DNA from: Ophiura sarsii
Lineage: Eukaryota; Echinodermata; Ophiuroidea; Amphilepidida; Ophiuridae
Reading direction: 5' to 3'
NCBI GenBank assembly: GCA_035610835.1
Contig: CM069454.1
Coordinates: 62,106,580 to 62,170,579 of the forward strand
DNA length: 64,000 bases
Positions 1 to 45,979 of the stretch are shown here, one piece after another (positions within the stretch are counted from its first letter, which is position 1; each line of letters opens with the position of its first letter). A program made the position numbers and the translations under genes. Under the pieces are notes generated by a model. That model saw only the letters and a program-made list of their open reading frames with translations. It ran no database searches and was not told where the DNA came from.

Positions 1-1554
1 GTGAGACCAGCCGTGCTCATGTTTGGATCTATGAGTTCACAGGTAAAAAAATGTTTGGATCTATGCGTTCAAATGTAAACAAATGTTTGGATATATGAGT
101 TCACATGTAAACAAATGTTTGGATCTATGAGTTCATAGGTAAACAAATGTTTGGGTCTTTGAGTTCATAGGTAAACAAATGTTTGGATCTATGCGTTCAT
201 TGGTAAACAAATGTTTAGATCTATGCGTTCATAGGTAAACAAATGTTTGGATCTATGAGTTCGCAGGTAATTTGTTGTTGTTGATCTATGCGTTCATAGG
301 TAAACAAATGTTTGGATCTATGGGTTCAAAGGTAAACAAATGTTTGGATCTATGCGTCCATAGGTAAACAAATGTTTGGATCTATGGGTTCATAGGTAAA
401 AAGATGTTTGGATCTATGCGTTCATAGGTAAACAAATGTTTGGATCTATGGGTTCATAGGTAAACAAATGTTTGGATCTATGCGTTCATAGGTAAACAAA
501 TGTTTGGATCTATGCGTTCATAGGTAAACAAATGTTTGGATCTATGCGTTCATAGGTTTAAAAAATGTTTGAATCTATCCGTTCATAGGTAAACAAATGT
601 TTGGATCTATGCGTTCATAGGTTTAAAAAATGTTTGAATCTATGCGTCCATAGGTAAACAAATGTTTGGATCTATGCGTTCATAGGTAAACAAATGTTTG
701 AATCTATGCATTCATAGGTAAACAAATGTTTGGATCTATGATTTCATAGGTAAACAAATGTTTGAATCTATGCATTCATAGGTAAAAAATGTTTGGATCT
801 ATGAGTTCATAAGTAAAAAAATGTTTTGATTTATGTGTTCATAGGTAAAAAATGTTTGGATCTATGATTTCATAGGTAAACAAATGTTTTGATCTATGCG
901 ATCATCGGTAAAAAAATGTTTGGATCTATGAGTTCATAAGTAAAAAAATGTTTGGATCTATGCGTTCATAGGTAAACAAATGTTTGGATCTATGCATTCA
1001 TAGGTAAACAAATGTTTGGATCTATGTGTTCATAGGTAAACAAATGTTTGGATCTATGCGTTCATAGGTAAACAAATGTTTGGATCTATGCGTTCATAGG
1101 TAAACAAATGTTTGGATCTATGCGTTCATAAGTAAACAAATGTTTGGATCTATGATTTCATAGGTAAACAAATGTTTGGATCTATGAGTTCATAGGTAAA
1201 CAAATGTTTGGATCTATGAGTTCATAGGTAAACAAATGTTTGGATCTATGCGTTCATAGGTAAAAAAATGTTTGGATCTATGCGTTCATAAGTAAACAAA
1301 TGTTTAGATCTATGCGTTCATAGGTAAACAAATGTTTGGATCTATGTGTTCATAGGTAAACAAATGTTTGGATCTATGAGTTCATAGGTAAACAAATGTT
1401 TAGATCTATGCGTTCATAGGTAAACAAATGTTTGGATCTATGTGTTCATAGGTAAACAAATGTTTGGATCTATGAGTTCATAGGTAAACAAATGTTTGGA
1501 TCTATGTGTTTATAGGTAAAAAAATGTTTGGATCTATGCGTTCACAGGTAAAAA
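1..1554. repeat. 32-bp minisatellite, ~48 units, in upstream intron
   Basis: Tandem units with consensus atgtttggatctatgcgttc followed by ataggtaaacaa, period 32 bp, mostly over 90% alike. The array runs off the left window edge. Each unit carries aGGTAAAc, a weak donor-like string. No long open frame. It sits in the intron upstream of the first visible POLR2A exon. Confidence 0.97.
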
Positions 1555-1810
1555 GCATAAAATCAACCATTTAACCCCCTGGGGTCTACCTGTCTATCTT
1601 ACAGTGGTTCTGATTGGTTTATTACAAGATGTACTCATATGAATAGCCAATTCAAATGCAGCTTGTAAAATGTTTGACTCCTATCTTTATCAGGGATACA
1701 ATTATTCTAACAATGTCTCTCATTGGTGCAATAAATGATGTATCCATTTTTTTAACCAATCGGCCGGTAGTTCTCAGTCTAACTTGTTATTATTCTGTTT
1801 TGCATCACAG
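1555..1810. other. Unique intronic sequence before exon 1
   Basis: No repeat or gene recognised. It must carry the branch point and acceptor of exon 1. Confidence 0.5.
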
Positions 1811-33621
<31,811 letters not shown>

Positions 33622-36600
33622 ACATTTTAGGGCACTGTAGTAAGCCCCTAAGACACTGAAGCAATGATTTCTAACCGAGTGTGGTCACTATTAAGTGCTC
33701 AAATAACCGTTTTATCCACTTTTCTATGAGAGCCTATGAATATCCCTTTTATGAAATATACGTGACATTCTTTGATGCATTTTTGACATATAGTTCTTGA
33801 TTTCCAATACCAAATTCTAAGAGTTATGAACTTATGAATGAATAATGACCAGGTTTGACAAGAGAGACAAAACATTTGCTGAGCACTTATTAGTATTTTG
33901 ACTGTATCAGTGTACTTTTGAAGGTGTAATTTAAAAAAATAGGTTGTTTACTTACACATGGAATATAATTCTGTACTTGTTGAGTTAAGGGGGCTATGAA
34001 CCCTTTCCTACAAAAAAATGTATACTTTTATTTAGATTAAATTAATTATGAAGAAGTTACAGCAGTTTTACGGAGGCTGTACCTGAGAGAGTCCACAGCC
34101 CCCTTCACATGGTTTAACAAAGGTATGGCCATTAATCATTTCTGCAGATTCTAGGAAATGTTTTGCTTGTGCTTCATCCATGCGTAAATATTGATGACAA
34201 GCTATTTGAGTAGGTGTCGAGATTGTGTAAACGGGTTAATATTATGTCATATTGTTGCACATGATTTGTACCATATTGAGAAAGTCAGTGTTGTGACAAA
34301 GTCACTTCAAGCAAAAATCAAGATACAGACACGCAGACAGATGTCAAATCTTTCTCAGTATTTCATTGGCTAAGGCCATGCAGACTCACTCGATGGCTCA
34401 AGTTAAAGTCACTGATTTTAGTTTTTTAGTCATATAAAGTGATCCTTTACATCAAAATACTAAAATAAGATTAGCCCCAGACATCAATTCATATCTTTTG
34501 GAAAAACTGACCCAAGTCAGTTAGTCCCAGCCTTTTGGATAAGTAACTCAATTCAAGTCTACGCTCAGTGTGACTCGAATCAAGTCAAGTCATCAAAATT
34601 GATGATTGAAAGACAAGTCATTGGCTGGAATCATTTGAGCACTACTTGATGTACAGGTTATCTATCCACTTCTACATTGAACAGTGCTATAGGTATATTG
34701 AATGCAATGAGACCTAAATCTATTATTAAGACACAATTTGTTCACTTTCATGCAGTCTAATTATAATTATGTATAAGAAATTAAATTTGTTGTATTGTAC
34801 ATAGTTATGACTCCTTGGTGTCAAAAAATACATGTGGTCAGCAAACCTTGTGGTTGAATCCATTAAAGGCAGTGAATTATAAGGAAAATAACAGGGGAAA
34901 ATATGGAGGGTTTGGAGCCACAAGGTCCTATCTATCTACAATGGCTGCCATGTGAAGGGTTGCATCTGTACAAGGGTGCACATTATAGCACCAGAAGTGT
35001 ATAACATATGGCAGCTATAATAATAGCAGATAGTGCCTTTTCACATGACTAGATATCTAAACAAAAAGAGCATATCTGCAATAGCTGCTCTGAGTTACAT
35101 TTAGTTTATAATACCGACTACTCGGCATATAACCAACCCCATATGTAACAACTAGCAGCTATTACAGATAGGCCTTGTGGTACTTGGCCCTCGATATGGT
35201 TCCTTTGGTTGATTATCAGTGGACTGTAGATTATAACAGTATTTTTGTGTATAATGATCAATTGACTATGTATGTGTATATAGTATAATTCTTTGTACAT
35301 GTTAGTCATTAACAACATTGTGATGCACGGTGGTTATATAAGAATAACTTATTTTAAAATATTTTCCATGATATTAAAAAAAAAATGAATTGTCGTCGTT
35401 CTATTCTGATACCGTTTGACCCTATTGATGATGGAGCGTTTCCGTTGTCTATTTTGTGACATGCGAAGTACAGAGATAATGGATAGACCAGTTGCTTGCT
35501 TAAAACCCTAACACTCTCGAGTACTACAAATTACTACGATGCGGTGTGCTTGTGTCACCCGGCTCGGCAGTTTTTCGATGAAATAATGGCTCCAGGGTAT
35601 ATACAATGCGGGAATATACTCCAGCGGAATATACTCCGCCATGTATGGTCCCCCCCCCCCCCCCTTTTTTGATAGCTCCTTGAATTATCAAATTTTCTAG
35701 TTTATTTAGGTTTTTTGAAATTGAAACAAATGTTTATATTATTAAACTATATTCCAGATTTTAGCCAAATAATGGTGGGGGGACGTAATGATATGGCTCT
35801 CTCAAAATCCAATTACTTTCAGACTGCTTCAAGGTTTTTTGTTTTGTTTCATATTTCCTGATACAAACCTGCGAGTTATTTTTAAAATTAAGTTTTGTCA
35901 CACGGACGGACGGGTAATCCCATTTTCAATCATTGTTGAATTACAAGTCAAAATGCGGTTGAGTTGACAATCCAATTTAAACAAATGTTTGTTTGTCGGT
36001 ATTAAGTACAAGAAACATAATACAGGATCTACGAGAATACGGGGTTGATCCATATTTCTATTTAATAATATGTAAAATAAATATGGAAGTTCCTTAACAA
36101 AATTAAATGTCATTCAATTTGAGGGGAAAAGAGGGGATATTTTGGGAATTATATTTTGTTGTTCAATAGAAATTTAAAAATGTGCACTTCAAGTTTAATC
36201 TACGTATCTAGTCTGTAGAAACAAAGTGGACCATATTTTTGTTGAACGAAGTTTGATTCTATTGTGTAATTTTCCTTGTTTCATCTCAATATTTCTACAG
36301 ATAAATGGATATGCTTATGTGTAATTTGCATGAAAAAACACAATTCTAAGACTAAAATAAATGTCAAGTATAATGGTATTTTACCAAATTATGTAAACTT
36401 TATAATTTTGCGAATTTGTATTTTCTGCAAAATTATCCACTCGCAAAATATCAACAGTTAGTGCCTATGGGAAGAAAATGTGGAAGTGCTTGAACTTACA
36501 GTATTGTGTATTGTTTTACTTCTACCGGACAGTGACAAGACAATGCCCAAAGATTAAAGAAAGAAAATAGTAAGAGAAAAGAGCAAAAAAATTGAGAACA

Positions 36601-36861
36601 ATTTGGCCGTGAGCTGTGAAAGTGGTTCAAAATTGATGACTTTTCGAGGGGGTAAATCCCCTGAGTCCCCAAATTTGATAAAGGGCTCCAAAAATAAAGA
36701 AAAAGAAGGAGAAAAAAATCTAGAAATATTTAGCCATGAGCTGTGAAAGTGTGACAAAATTGAGGGCTTTTGGAGGAGGCAACCCCAAATTAGCCTTTCA
36801 GGAAATCGTTCTGGATACACCCTTGTCCAGAGGAAGTCAAAAAGACAATAACAAGTACACC
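33622..36861 (+). other. POLR2A 3' UTR and downstream DNA
   Basis: No open frame of note. The poly(A) site cannot be fixed: ATTAAA occurs at 34862-34867 and 35373-35378 (the second followed by an A run), and the first AATAAA I find is at 36076-36081. An isolated gtcacacggacggacgggt at about 35898 resembles the foldback motif of intron 1. Confidence 0.4.
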
Positions 36862-37183
36862 TAAGGCAAGGAAAAAAACAACCTGTTTTACGGACAGACC
36901 GGTCAAGTAGGGTTGGTCGGTCGTGTTTTGGGTTGTTTTTTTAAACCTAAAATGTCACCAAAATCTGCAAAAATCATGATTTTGTTTAAGAATTAGTGAA
37001 GAAGAAAACAAATGTTAAGGTCAATATTTTCTTCTTTCATTGGTTCAAAAAAAATATTAAAAAAAACGGATGATTTTACATGATTTGAGAAAAAAGTCTA
37101 AAAAGAAAAGAAAAAATTTATGAAAATGCTTTTGCATTTTGGATCGGTCGGGCCTGTAAAACGGGTGTTTTTTCCCTCGCCTA
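36862..37183. mobile_element. MITE, family B (TAAGGCAAGGAAAAAAAC ends)
   Basis: 322 bp. Left taaggcaaggaaaaaaacaa...cctgttttacgg and right cctgtaaaacgggtgttttt...ctcgccta are inverted, with ggtcggtcg just inside each end. Confidence 0.8.
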
Positions 37184-37553
37184 ATATCAATGTGTGCAAA
37201 GCATGAAATATTTGTAGCATGAAACAAATTGCAATTCGCCGAGTTCGGTACAGGATTTTGTTGTGTTCTTTACTACAGAGATTTGATACAAAACAATTGG
37301 TGATGTGAATATTTTTGGGATTCATTATTAAAATTCATGCAAATATTTGATGCTTTACAATAAGTAATATAACTTTTCGATTTTACAGGTGCATTACTTC
37401 AAAAGAAATGTATGTTAAAACCTTTTGTTTGATTCAGTGTAATGGACAAATAAAAAGTGATATTTTTAAAAATGAATCATGGCTTGTTGTATCTTTTATA
37501 AAACATAAATGTTGACCAGAAAATCACAGACAGGTCTGTGACATTCATCTGTA

Positions 37554-38240
37554 CAGGGTGTATCAAAAATATAGGACACTTTTTCATGACGGTGTAATAC
37601 TTGTTATAATCATTGGACCATGACCAATTTAGTCTCAATGTAAAACTCAATTAAGTATTATGATATCCTGAAAATATGAGATCAATCCGATGAAAAATAA
37701 GAAAACTAGCATCATTTGCGTAAACCATGTCATTTACTGGTTTGTTCAATGGGATTTATATGTATAGACCAGTAAATAACATGGTTTACGTTTCAATACG
37801 TTACAATAATTATAAACATAGAAAATAATCTATCAGTCTATAGCAAAGATTAGTTTGGTAATCCATTTAATTCTGGCACAAATCAATACTGGCTAAATAA
37901 TCCACAAATCAGATGCATGCATATTCTGTGCAAATTAAAAAAAAAATCTTGAACCCACTGTAGATGGTTCATTAGCATGATAAGATATAGAATTGGTATA
38001 AGGGGTGTGTGTGTTCATGTTACTCTACTTCTGTGTGAATGACCATTGTACATACTACAAAATAGATTGCCTGGCCTAATAGGTCACAATTTCCTTAATT
38101 AATGATGGATTTTTCTCATCTTTTCAGGATTTTATCTTTATCGGTTGTACTTTACATTGAAATAAAAATTGGTCATGCTTCAGTGATTTAACAAGAATTT
38201 AAACCATCAAAAAGTGTCCTAATTTTTCGGATACACCCTG
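37554..38240. mobile_element. Tc1/mariner-like element, 687 bp
   Basis: Ends CAGGGTGTATCAAAAATATA...ggacact and agtgtcctaatttttcggat+acaccctg, flanked by TA (37552-37553 and 38241-38242). Contains an inner hairpin around accatgtcatttactggt. No transposase frame. Confidence 0.85.
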
Positions 38241-38326
38241 TACAGGTGCATGCATAACCCTGTACAGGTGTATCATCAGTAATAGATTCATCAAGTTTGT
38301 TAAATTTCATAGAAGTAAACGATAAT

Positions 38327-38576
38327 GTGACGCGATCAAGAGGAATGAGTCGGATGTCGACCCTGGTCGAAAATGAGTTTTTAATACAGTTTTAAAGAAG
38401 ACGCCTAGCGACACCAGAAACTGAAAATCCCATGTTGATACGACGTTTTGTTCTAAAGTTATGTCAAATTGTATACATGAATTTCCATCAAAACTTATGC
38501 AAGCCGCCATTTTGAATTGGCCATATCTCAATTTGGGATTCCCCGACATCCGACTCATTCCTCTTGATCGCGTCAC
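38327..38576. mobile_element. Foldback MITE with 33-bp exact inverted ends
   Basis: gtgacgcgatcaagaggaat...gagtcggatgtcg at 38327-38359 is the exact reverse complement of 38544-38576. A related end lies in intron 12 near 20725-20760. Confidence 0.85.
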
Positions 38577-38739
38577 ATATATGCTTGTCGAAACTTATAA
38601 ATGCATACTCGCATTGTGATATTTCATCGGAGGATTTCATTAGAGTGGCGATGATGATCCACCTTGGCGGGAAGAAACATCTTCGGAGTTGCCAGTTTTG
38701 TTTATTGTGTACATCGGAGGATGTAATATCAATATGTGA

Positions 38740-38925
38740 GTACTGTAAAAGTAGAAATTTTCGCGAATTTTGCGAATCAATCCTCATCCGCAAAAATATA
38801 AACTCGCGAAAATTATTGACTTCCATTGACTTCTGTTCACAAATGTTGAAAATCGCGAAAATAAAAAATCAAGAAATGCCTGTTATGACCATTTTCGTGA
38901 AAATATTGACTTTTACAGTATTCAT
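38740..38925. mobile_element. MITE, TACTGTAAAAG ends
   Basis: tactgtaaaagtagaaattt and attgacttttacagtattc form inverted ends around several cgcgaaaat strings. Relative of 18830-19017. Confidence 0.7.
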
Positions 38926-39150
38926 ATATTGGTTTCGACAAGCATATTGTTAATTTTTAGGTAATTTAAGGTATCATCAGCTTTTTGCGATTTTGTAATG
39001 ACATCATTGGTACCATTTTGATGATGGCCTAAGCTAGTCAAGTAGTCATATAGAGATGACTGAGTAGATAGACCCACTCATCTCCATTCATTAGTCAATC
39101 TATTGATTGTTCAGAATAAATCTTGGTGGACTATCATTTATAAACTACTT

Positions 39151-39563
39151 TAAAGGAGGGGTCCCGCAAGCCCGACATTGTGCACTTTATGCTAGAAAAA
39201 TAATTATCGAGGCCAAATCGCGTAGTTAAATAGAACAAAACATACCTATGACAAAATCGAATAAAAACCACCATCTCTCAGGCAACATGCAAATTTTAAA
39301 ATTCGCGGCGATCGAAAGTCCCGGTGTCGATTAAGTCATAGTTATACAATGCACTGGCGCAAATTGGAGCACCAATAACCATGACGTCATCGACACCGTT
39401 TCTTTCGATTGCCGCGAATTTTAAAAATTGCATGTTGAGAGATAACAGGTTCTATAAGTTTTTGTGATAGGTATGATTGTTTTGCTCGATATAACTACGC
39501 GATATGGGCTCGATAATTATTTTTCTAAGATATAATGTTGTGTTCGCGGGACCCCTCATTTAA
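39151..39563. mobile_element. Palindromic element, copy 1
   Basis: taaaggaggggtcccgc...attatcgaggcc...ttcgcggcgatcgaaag returns inverted as tttcgattgccgcgaatttt...ggctcgataattattt...gcgggacccctcatttaa. A second copy starts at 63673 and is cut by the window edge. Confidence 0.85.
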
Positions 39564-40251
39564 AGAACATTCATACAATTTGTCAATCAACACTTTTCCT
39601 GATGTTATGTGATGATTCAATATTGTGTTATATGGAAGGCTGACATGTTCATCTTTCCAAAGCAATCGTAGCAATCACTTGTTTCCATGCTCAGACACTT
39701 TTTGGGGAATATGGAGAGTCCTCAGTTTCAATGTGCTAAATGCACCACTATTCTGGCTCAAAGGAATCACTTGGTTATCTGTTCAATGGAGTGCTACATT
39801 GACAACTACACTGTTTAAAACTTTTAAACAACTGGCTTTCTTCAAGTACCCTGCTTTAATGACTTTTTAAAACGCCCAAATTGTTGAGCAGGGTACTTGA
39901 AGCTGAGACGAATATCGTCTAAGACTTGATTCTTGCAGAACCCCTATTGTTTAAAACATTTTAACAAGATTTCTTGCTGTATTGACTTATGAGGACAAAA
40001 TAGTAGAAAATGTAAAAAGATGAATCCAACGGATGCAGGAACAAAACACCACAGATCAGAAAACTGATGTAGGAGGATATCTTGAAAAAATAGTAGTGAT
40101 TTTAGCACATTCAGATTGGTACCCCCCCCCCCCCCCCCCCCCCCAATATTCTCAAGCTGGTGGAAAAAATTATTGCTGCAAATGCGGTACCGTACCATTG
40201 GAAAGATGAACACTTCAGCTTTTCATTCATATGCAACACAATATGAATATA

Positions 40252-40763
40252 CACAGTTCAACAAAAATAAGTTCCCCTTTTTAGATTATGCCTGATATTT
40301 TTAAAGTGAGTTACTCCATCGAAACGAGTTTTGGCACACATAATGTATGTGTACACAGCAATACTGCTATAACTACGCAGGTGTTGTAATGCTTTAATAA
40401 GCACACATTGAATGGAGGAATACCTCATTTCAAAAGTTGCTAAAAGTTCAATATCGTATGTTCCCCCATCCCCAATGTCTGATCATTCAAGCAGTGCGGT
40501 GTTCAAGCAAAGACCCTGGTTCAAGCTGCTTTTAAGCAGCTTAAAACCATCCTTCAATACATCATTTAGCACCTTTTGAATTGAGGTATCCCTCCATTCA
40601 ATGTGTGCTCATTCAAGCATTACAACACCTGCGTAGTTATAGCCCCGTTCTAGTGTTGCTGTGTACACGTACATTATGTGTGCCAAAAATCGTGCCGATG
40701 GAGTAACTCATTTTAAAAATATCAGGCATAATCTAAAGGGGAACTTATTTTTGTTGAACTGTG
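40252..40763. mobile_element. Palindromic TA-flanked MITE, 512 bp
   Basis: Ends cacagttcaacaaaaataag and cttatttttgttgaactgtg with TA on both sides. The arms stay complementary for roughly 200 bp, so the whole element can form a long hairpin. Confidence 0.88.
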
Positions 40764-41872
40764 TATTACGAAATATTGGCGATTGAAAAAAATGTCCACA
40801 GTTTTTTTGAGAGGGTTATTTATTTGAATCCTCATAGGTTGATAACTGAAAAGGGGGACATTCTGGCACTTAAACCAGATACCGTGAAAATGATAGCACT
40901 TAAATATATTTCTTTTGCGTATAGGTCTCTGTGATGAGGCTGCAATTTGTGAATTCAAAAACGTGCAAAACAGTCGAAAATCTGCAGAGCTTGCTTCATT
41001 TTAAATTAATCGCACACAAAATTATCAGTTTTACAGTATGCCATCTTAGCATAGATAGATATATGTACATGGCAAGTTATACCCAATATATTTTGGGCAA
41101 ATAGGCTATTATAGCTTGCCATCACATCAGCCACGATGATCTTCCCGCACTGCATAGCATTTCGGTGTGAAACCATTTTAAAACATGGAACCACTGTACA
41201 ACTTGCGACATTTTGCGCTCAATTCTTACAGCCCTAGTGCACGTAATACTGGAGCGATTAGAGATTGAACAGCACCCACAAGAAGCTGGAGTCCTAATGA
41301 ACAATTCCCATTGTTTAAAATGGTAATCGCTCCATTGTTTCAAGTTTGGGGATGGGTAAGAAGTATGGGGATCAGCAACACATAAAAAATGTGATGCTTG
41401 AATAACTCCATACTAAATATATCTTTATCAACAAATTTGCCAACACATTTAATCTAGTGTAGCATAGTGGCCACGCTCTAGGGCCCCCATCTAGGAATCT
41501 AGGGTCCAATTCCTCAACCAACCTATATCATTATGGCTGTTTTTTTGTAACGTACACATTCCTGCAGCGTTCATAGATTACCTCGTCGGTGCTGAACAAA
41601 AGAAAAGCTATCTATTATATATTTTGTAGTAGTATGGGATTAACGCTTAGGCTGCTGTGATGTGTTACCACAATACAAGGTTGCTATTAAAATTTGAATG
41701 CCCACAACGTCAGTCATCCCACAGATAGTGGTCATCCGGAAGGTATTTTATTGAGGGCGTCCGCCCAAAAAACCTTGTATGAAATGGCCATGATGTTCAA
41801 TCGTTCATTGTGGTATAAATAAGGCCAACAATTATTTTCAGTGTTCGACCGACCCTAAAATCTCAAAAATCT

Positions 41873-42240
41873 CTTAAATGGGCATTAAGAGATGTGGTGG
41901 AGGCAGCGCCCTCAATTACAAAAATATATGATAAAAACTGGGATTTGTATATTTTTACAATTGTATTACATGTATGAACTTATACCTATAAGGATTAAGA
42001 AAAAACAGCCCTCTTTGTACAACAAAACGTCACCTAAAAAATGCTGGTAGAGCCGCAACCAGCATTTTTACATTGTTAAGGGTGGTATTCCAACATATTT
42101 AAAACATTGTTTTAATCAAGTTTTGCTTGGTGTTTTTTTTAGTAGAAACAACAATAATGGCAATTTTTAATGTTCATCTTGAATTCTGAAGTAAATTAAT
42201 TAAAATTAACAAAATTCAACATGATATTGTGTCCCTTTAA
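41873..42240. mobile_element. MITE with TTAAAKGGGCATT / CCCTTTAA ends, copy 1
   Basis: gggcattaagagatgtgg...caaccagcattttta...attgtgtccctttaa. A close direct copy is at 45617-45979 and a relative at 46482-47062. Confidence 0.75.
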
Positions 42241-42804
42241 CATTTAAATTTTACCCAATTTGTCAAAATATTACTATTTTTCTGCTTGAAATTAATAAGT
42301 TTGCTTGAATAGATTGCTTTTAAACTATTATCACACTAGAAACACAAAGCTAGAAACATTAGTCAAATTGACATTTACCAATTGTGTCTTGTCATGTACC
42401 ACACAGTCTGTCAGTAATATTTGTCGGCAAAAAAAGAAAAGAAAGGAAAATCAACCGACCGACCTGACTTTAAGATTTTTGGCACTTGAGGGTGACACAA
42501 TTTTGTTTTGCCTCTGAAGGCCAACCATTTTATGTTGAGTACCTAAAGTGAACTGTTAGCAGGAATGTGAAAGATATTGCATGATATTGGTATAATTTGT
42601 TTAGTGGCATAACACCAAATAAGGACATACGGCGGCTGTCACATTCAAGGGCTTTTGACAATAAATGTTTTGATAATGGTGTAGGAGTTACCACGTCATA
42701 TAGAACCACCACATAGCTTGAGATGATTGTTGGACAGTTCAAGGTCAGCTTTTATTCAAGGTCAATTCATACATATAAGCGGGAACGGAAAAATCCCATG
42801 TTCT

Positions 42805-43334
42805 AGGGTGGGAGGGTACTCAGATATTTCTTTGGTACGGGTACGGTGTGCCTCCAGCAAAATGAAAATTTTCCCAAACATTGACCAATTTTGGTATAAA
42901 ATTGGATAGATTGAGCCCATATGTATTGGTCGAGATACGAGTTTTTAAAAATATTGGGAGAGACGCAGTCGAGCCCAATATTTTAAAACTCATAGCGAGA
43001 CCAATACATATTGGTCATAAATCATCCAATTTTATCATTATTATGTTTTGGATCCAATATTATCCAACACTTGGACACCTCAGACATAATAATGGGGGGG
43101 AAAAGGACCACACAATTGGGAGCAATTTTTCTATATAGATAGAGTAGTCCTAAGATAGGACTATAATTTTCCTCTATATTTGACAGATTTTGCAAAAATG
43201 TCTGTAAAAAACAGCAAAATTAAGGATTTTAGACCCATACATTTAACAAAAATGGCTATGAAAAGGGGCAATTCGTTAACGAGACGGGTTAAAAAGGGGA
43301 CCCTATTTGGCGGCACATCCCTGTAACCTCATTA
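42805..43334. mobile_element. Repeat family C, copy 1, with nested hairpin
   Basis: gggtggga...ggtactcagatatttctt...gtgtgcctccagcaaaat to ggcggcacatccctgtaac. Related copies at 53812-54066 and 63350-63650, ending in inverted gggatgtgccgcc / ggcgacacatccc. This copy is interrupted by a hairpin (tattggtcgagatacgagtt and its complement, about 42890-43035). Confidence 0.75.
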
Positions 43335-44995
43335 GAGAATAATAACTGCGTAACAGCTGTTTTCGTGAATTTGTTATGAAATCAGAGGTTGCAGTTATGG
43401 TCTGAGGAATTCCCTGAGGGACAATTCCGAATGACCATAACAACAACCGAGGATTTAAAATCAAATTATCCACACACAAAATTTAAATGTCATGTCCTGG
43501 TTCTGGTCAGAAGTCACAAACTGGTCCAAAAAAATGTTTCACTTCTAATAATGTTGAGAAATGCACCAATTCTGATTAAACGGGACAAAACTTAGGTTTT
43601 ACATACTTAATGACCCACAAACTATATATTGTTGGAAAGCTTATGATTCAAGGTTTTTCATTTTTGCAAAAAAAGAATCAAATTATACAGGGTGTGTAAA
43701 ATTTTTACAGGGTGGAACGTACAAAAGTTGATTGTTTTTGCTCCTCACAAAATATTTTGATAGTTTGTACAGTTAGGGTTTAGCTGAAAATAGTCACCAA
43801 AATCAGAACAACCGCAGAAGGTGCTACCAAATTTGCTAAGAATCATTTGCCCAAAATGTACACAGAAAAAGTACAGGGTGTCTAAAATTATGATGAAATA
43901 ATGCATAAAATGAAGGTTTGTATATAATATTCTATGAAATTTAGTTAGCATGGACTATTTAATTTAAAAGAAAATGGTTATCAAAATGAACTATATGAAT
44001 ATCGTTAAAGTTCTTTTTATTTTGAATACAGGGTGGTCCAAAATAGGTCTAAATAGCAAATTTTTCATAAATCTATGAAAAATTCTGTGAAGAAACACTT
44101 CTGGATTTTTTAGTTAAATGTTTTACTACCCAGGGTAGAAAAGGACCGAAGAGTCACACAAATGCAATAGAGAGACTGCGATTTGGCCATTGTTTAATCA
44201 ATAAAATGAATAAAACTGTGTATTTTTTACATTAAAACACTCCCTGAATTGAACATCATATTCTAGTAGAGAATGTCTAGATATCAATTCAATATTAGTA
44301 TTCATAGTAGCAGGCACATGTTATTACCACATATGAGAAGTTTGAATACTTTCCTATGTATACTTTTAAAATGGCATCAATTTCAAAAGTTCTAGTTTTC
44401 CGCTATTTTGTGTAGAAACCTATGGGCGCCTCATCCACCGGCTCCTCATCCACCGCTCCCACCCTTGACTCACTCGACGTTTAGATTGATAACTTCACTG
44501 TTGCTAAACATGTGGCTTTAATTCTTTTTTTATTCGGTAGCTGGATAAATTGTCTTTAATATGATACCAAAAATGTTATGTTTTTTTGACAACTTCTATT
44601 TAAAATAGAGACACGTATCACGATTTTAAGGGTTTTTTGAAACGATCCCACCTCATTTGATATACCTATTAGTGACCTGTGACCTTCTCCCTTTAATAAT
44701 TCCTAAATCCTTTTCTACATGCAGACACATCGTGCATGGATTAGTTAGTTTGGCATTTTTGTTCGGTTGTTTAAAAATTGGGGGTTGTGAAATATTAACC
44801 CGTCACGTCAAAATGGACATGTTGGAGGCCAGAGACAACTCTTGAGTTATTGGTACGACTTGAAAGAGCACGTGTTAAGCTTTAAAATGATACCATATTG
44901 AAGGTAATCGGACTTTATAATCACAAGTTATGATTTGAAGAAGCATATTCTTTTCTATTATTTTCTTTATATTTCATTAAATGTATTGCCTATAT

Positions 44996-45323
44996 CAGGG
45001 CTGTCAACTTTTGGGATTTGCTGGGAGGGAGAGATACAGACTCCAAAAGAAAATCGTAAAACATGCACAATTTTTTTCCCGTCAGCAGCTGAAATCCTGA
45101 TAAGTGGGGGGGGGGTAGCGATGATGTTTTCCTCCAATCCGCACGAAAATTGCATGGTCAAAATCGCAAATGTACCGACGGAAGCTAGTATAAAGGTGTT
45201 GATACACATTATAATTGAGGTAATTTTGTTGAGGCGGGAGATTTTATATGCTAGGCGGGAGTGCGGGAGAAAGAGTGTCTATGCGGGAGACTCCCGCCTA
45301 ATGCGGGAGAGTTGACAGCCCTG
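44996..45323. mobile_element. hAT-like MITE, CAGGGCTGTCAACT ends
   Basis: 328 bp between cagggctgtcaacttttggg and gagagttgacagccctg. Flanking CTATAT on both sides (44990-44995, 45324-45329) looks like a target duplication. Confidence 0.82.
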
Positions 45324-45616
45324 CTATATCTCAAAACTGTGTTTGCCGACTGGTCTGATGTCACATATGTGGGTTTTTTTTCTTTAACAAAAAATCAGAA
45401 ATTCTCCACACACAAAATTAAAATGTTAAGAATTGCTTTAAAATGTTAAAATGTCATGTCCTGGTTAATTCTCTCCTAAATCCTTTTCTGCGGGCGGACA
45501 CACAATTGCATGGGTTGGTTAGTTTGGCATTTTTGTTTGTTGGGGGTTGTATAATATGTGTGGTTTTTTTCTTTAACTTAAAAATCAGAAATTCTCCACA
45601 CACAAAATTAAACAAA

Positions 45617-45979
45617 TTAAAGGGGCATTAAGAGATGTGGAGGAGGCAGCACCCTCTATTACAAAAATATACGATAACAACTGGGATTTGTATATTTTTA
45701 CAGTTGTATTACATGTATGAACTTACACCTATAAGGATTAAGAAAAATCAGCCCTCTTTGTACAACAAAACGTCGATTCAAAAATGCTGGTAGAGCTGCA
45801 ACCAGCATTTTACATGGTTAAGGGTGGTATTCCAACATATTTAAACATTGTTTTAATCAAGTTTTGCTGGTGTTTTTTTAGCAGAAACAACAATATGGCA
45901 ATTTTTAATGTTCATCTTGAATTCTGATGTAAATTAATTAAAATTTTAAAAAATTCAACATGACATTGTGTCCCTTTAA
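45617..45979. mobile_element. MITE with TTAAAGGGGCATT ends, copy 2
   Basis: Direct copy of 41873-42240 about 3.7 kb downstream, highly similar throughout. Confidence 0.75.

Noticed and set aside
1..1554. CRISPR array
   Set aside because: Units are contiguous with a 32-bp period and no unique spacers, in a eukaryotic intron; it is a minisatellite.
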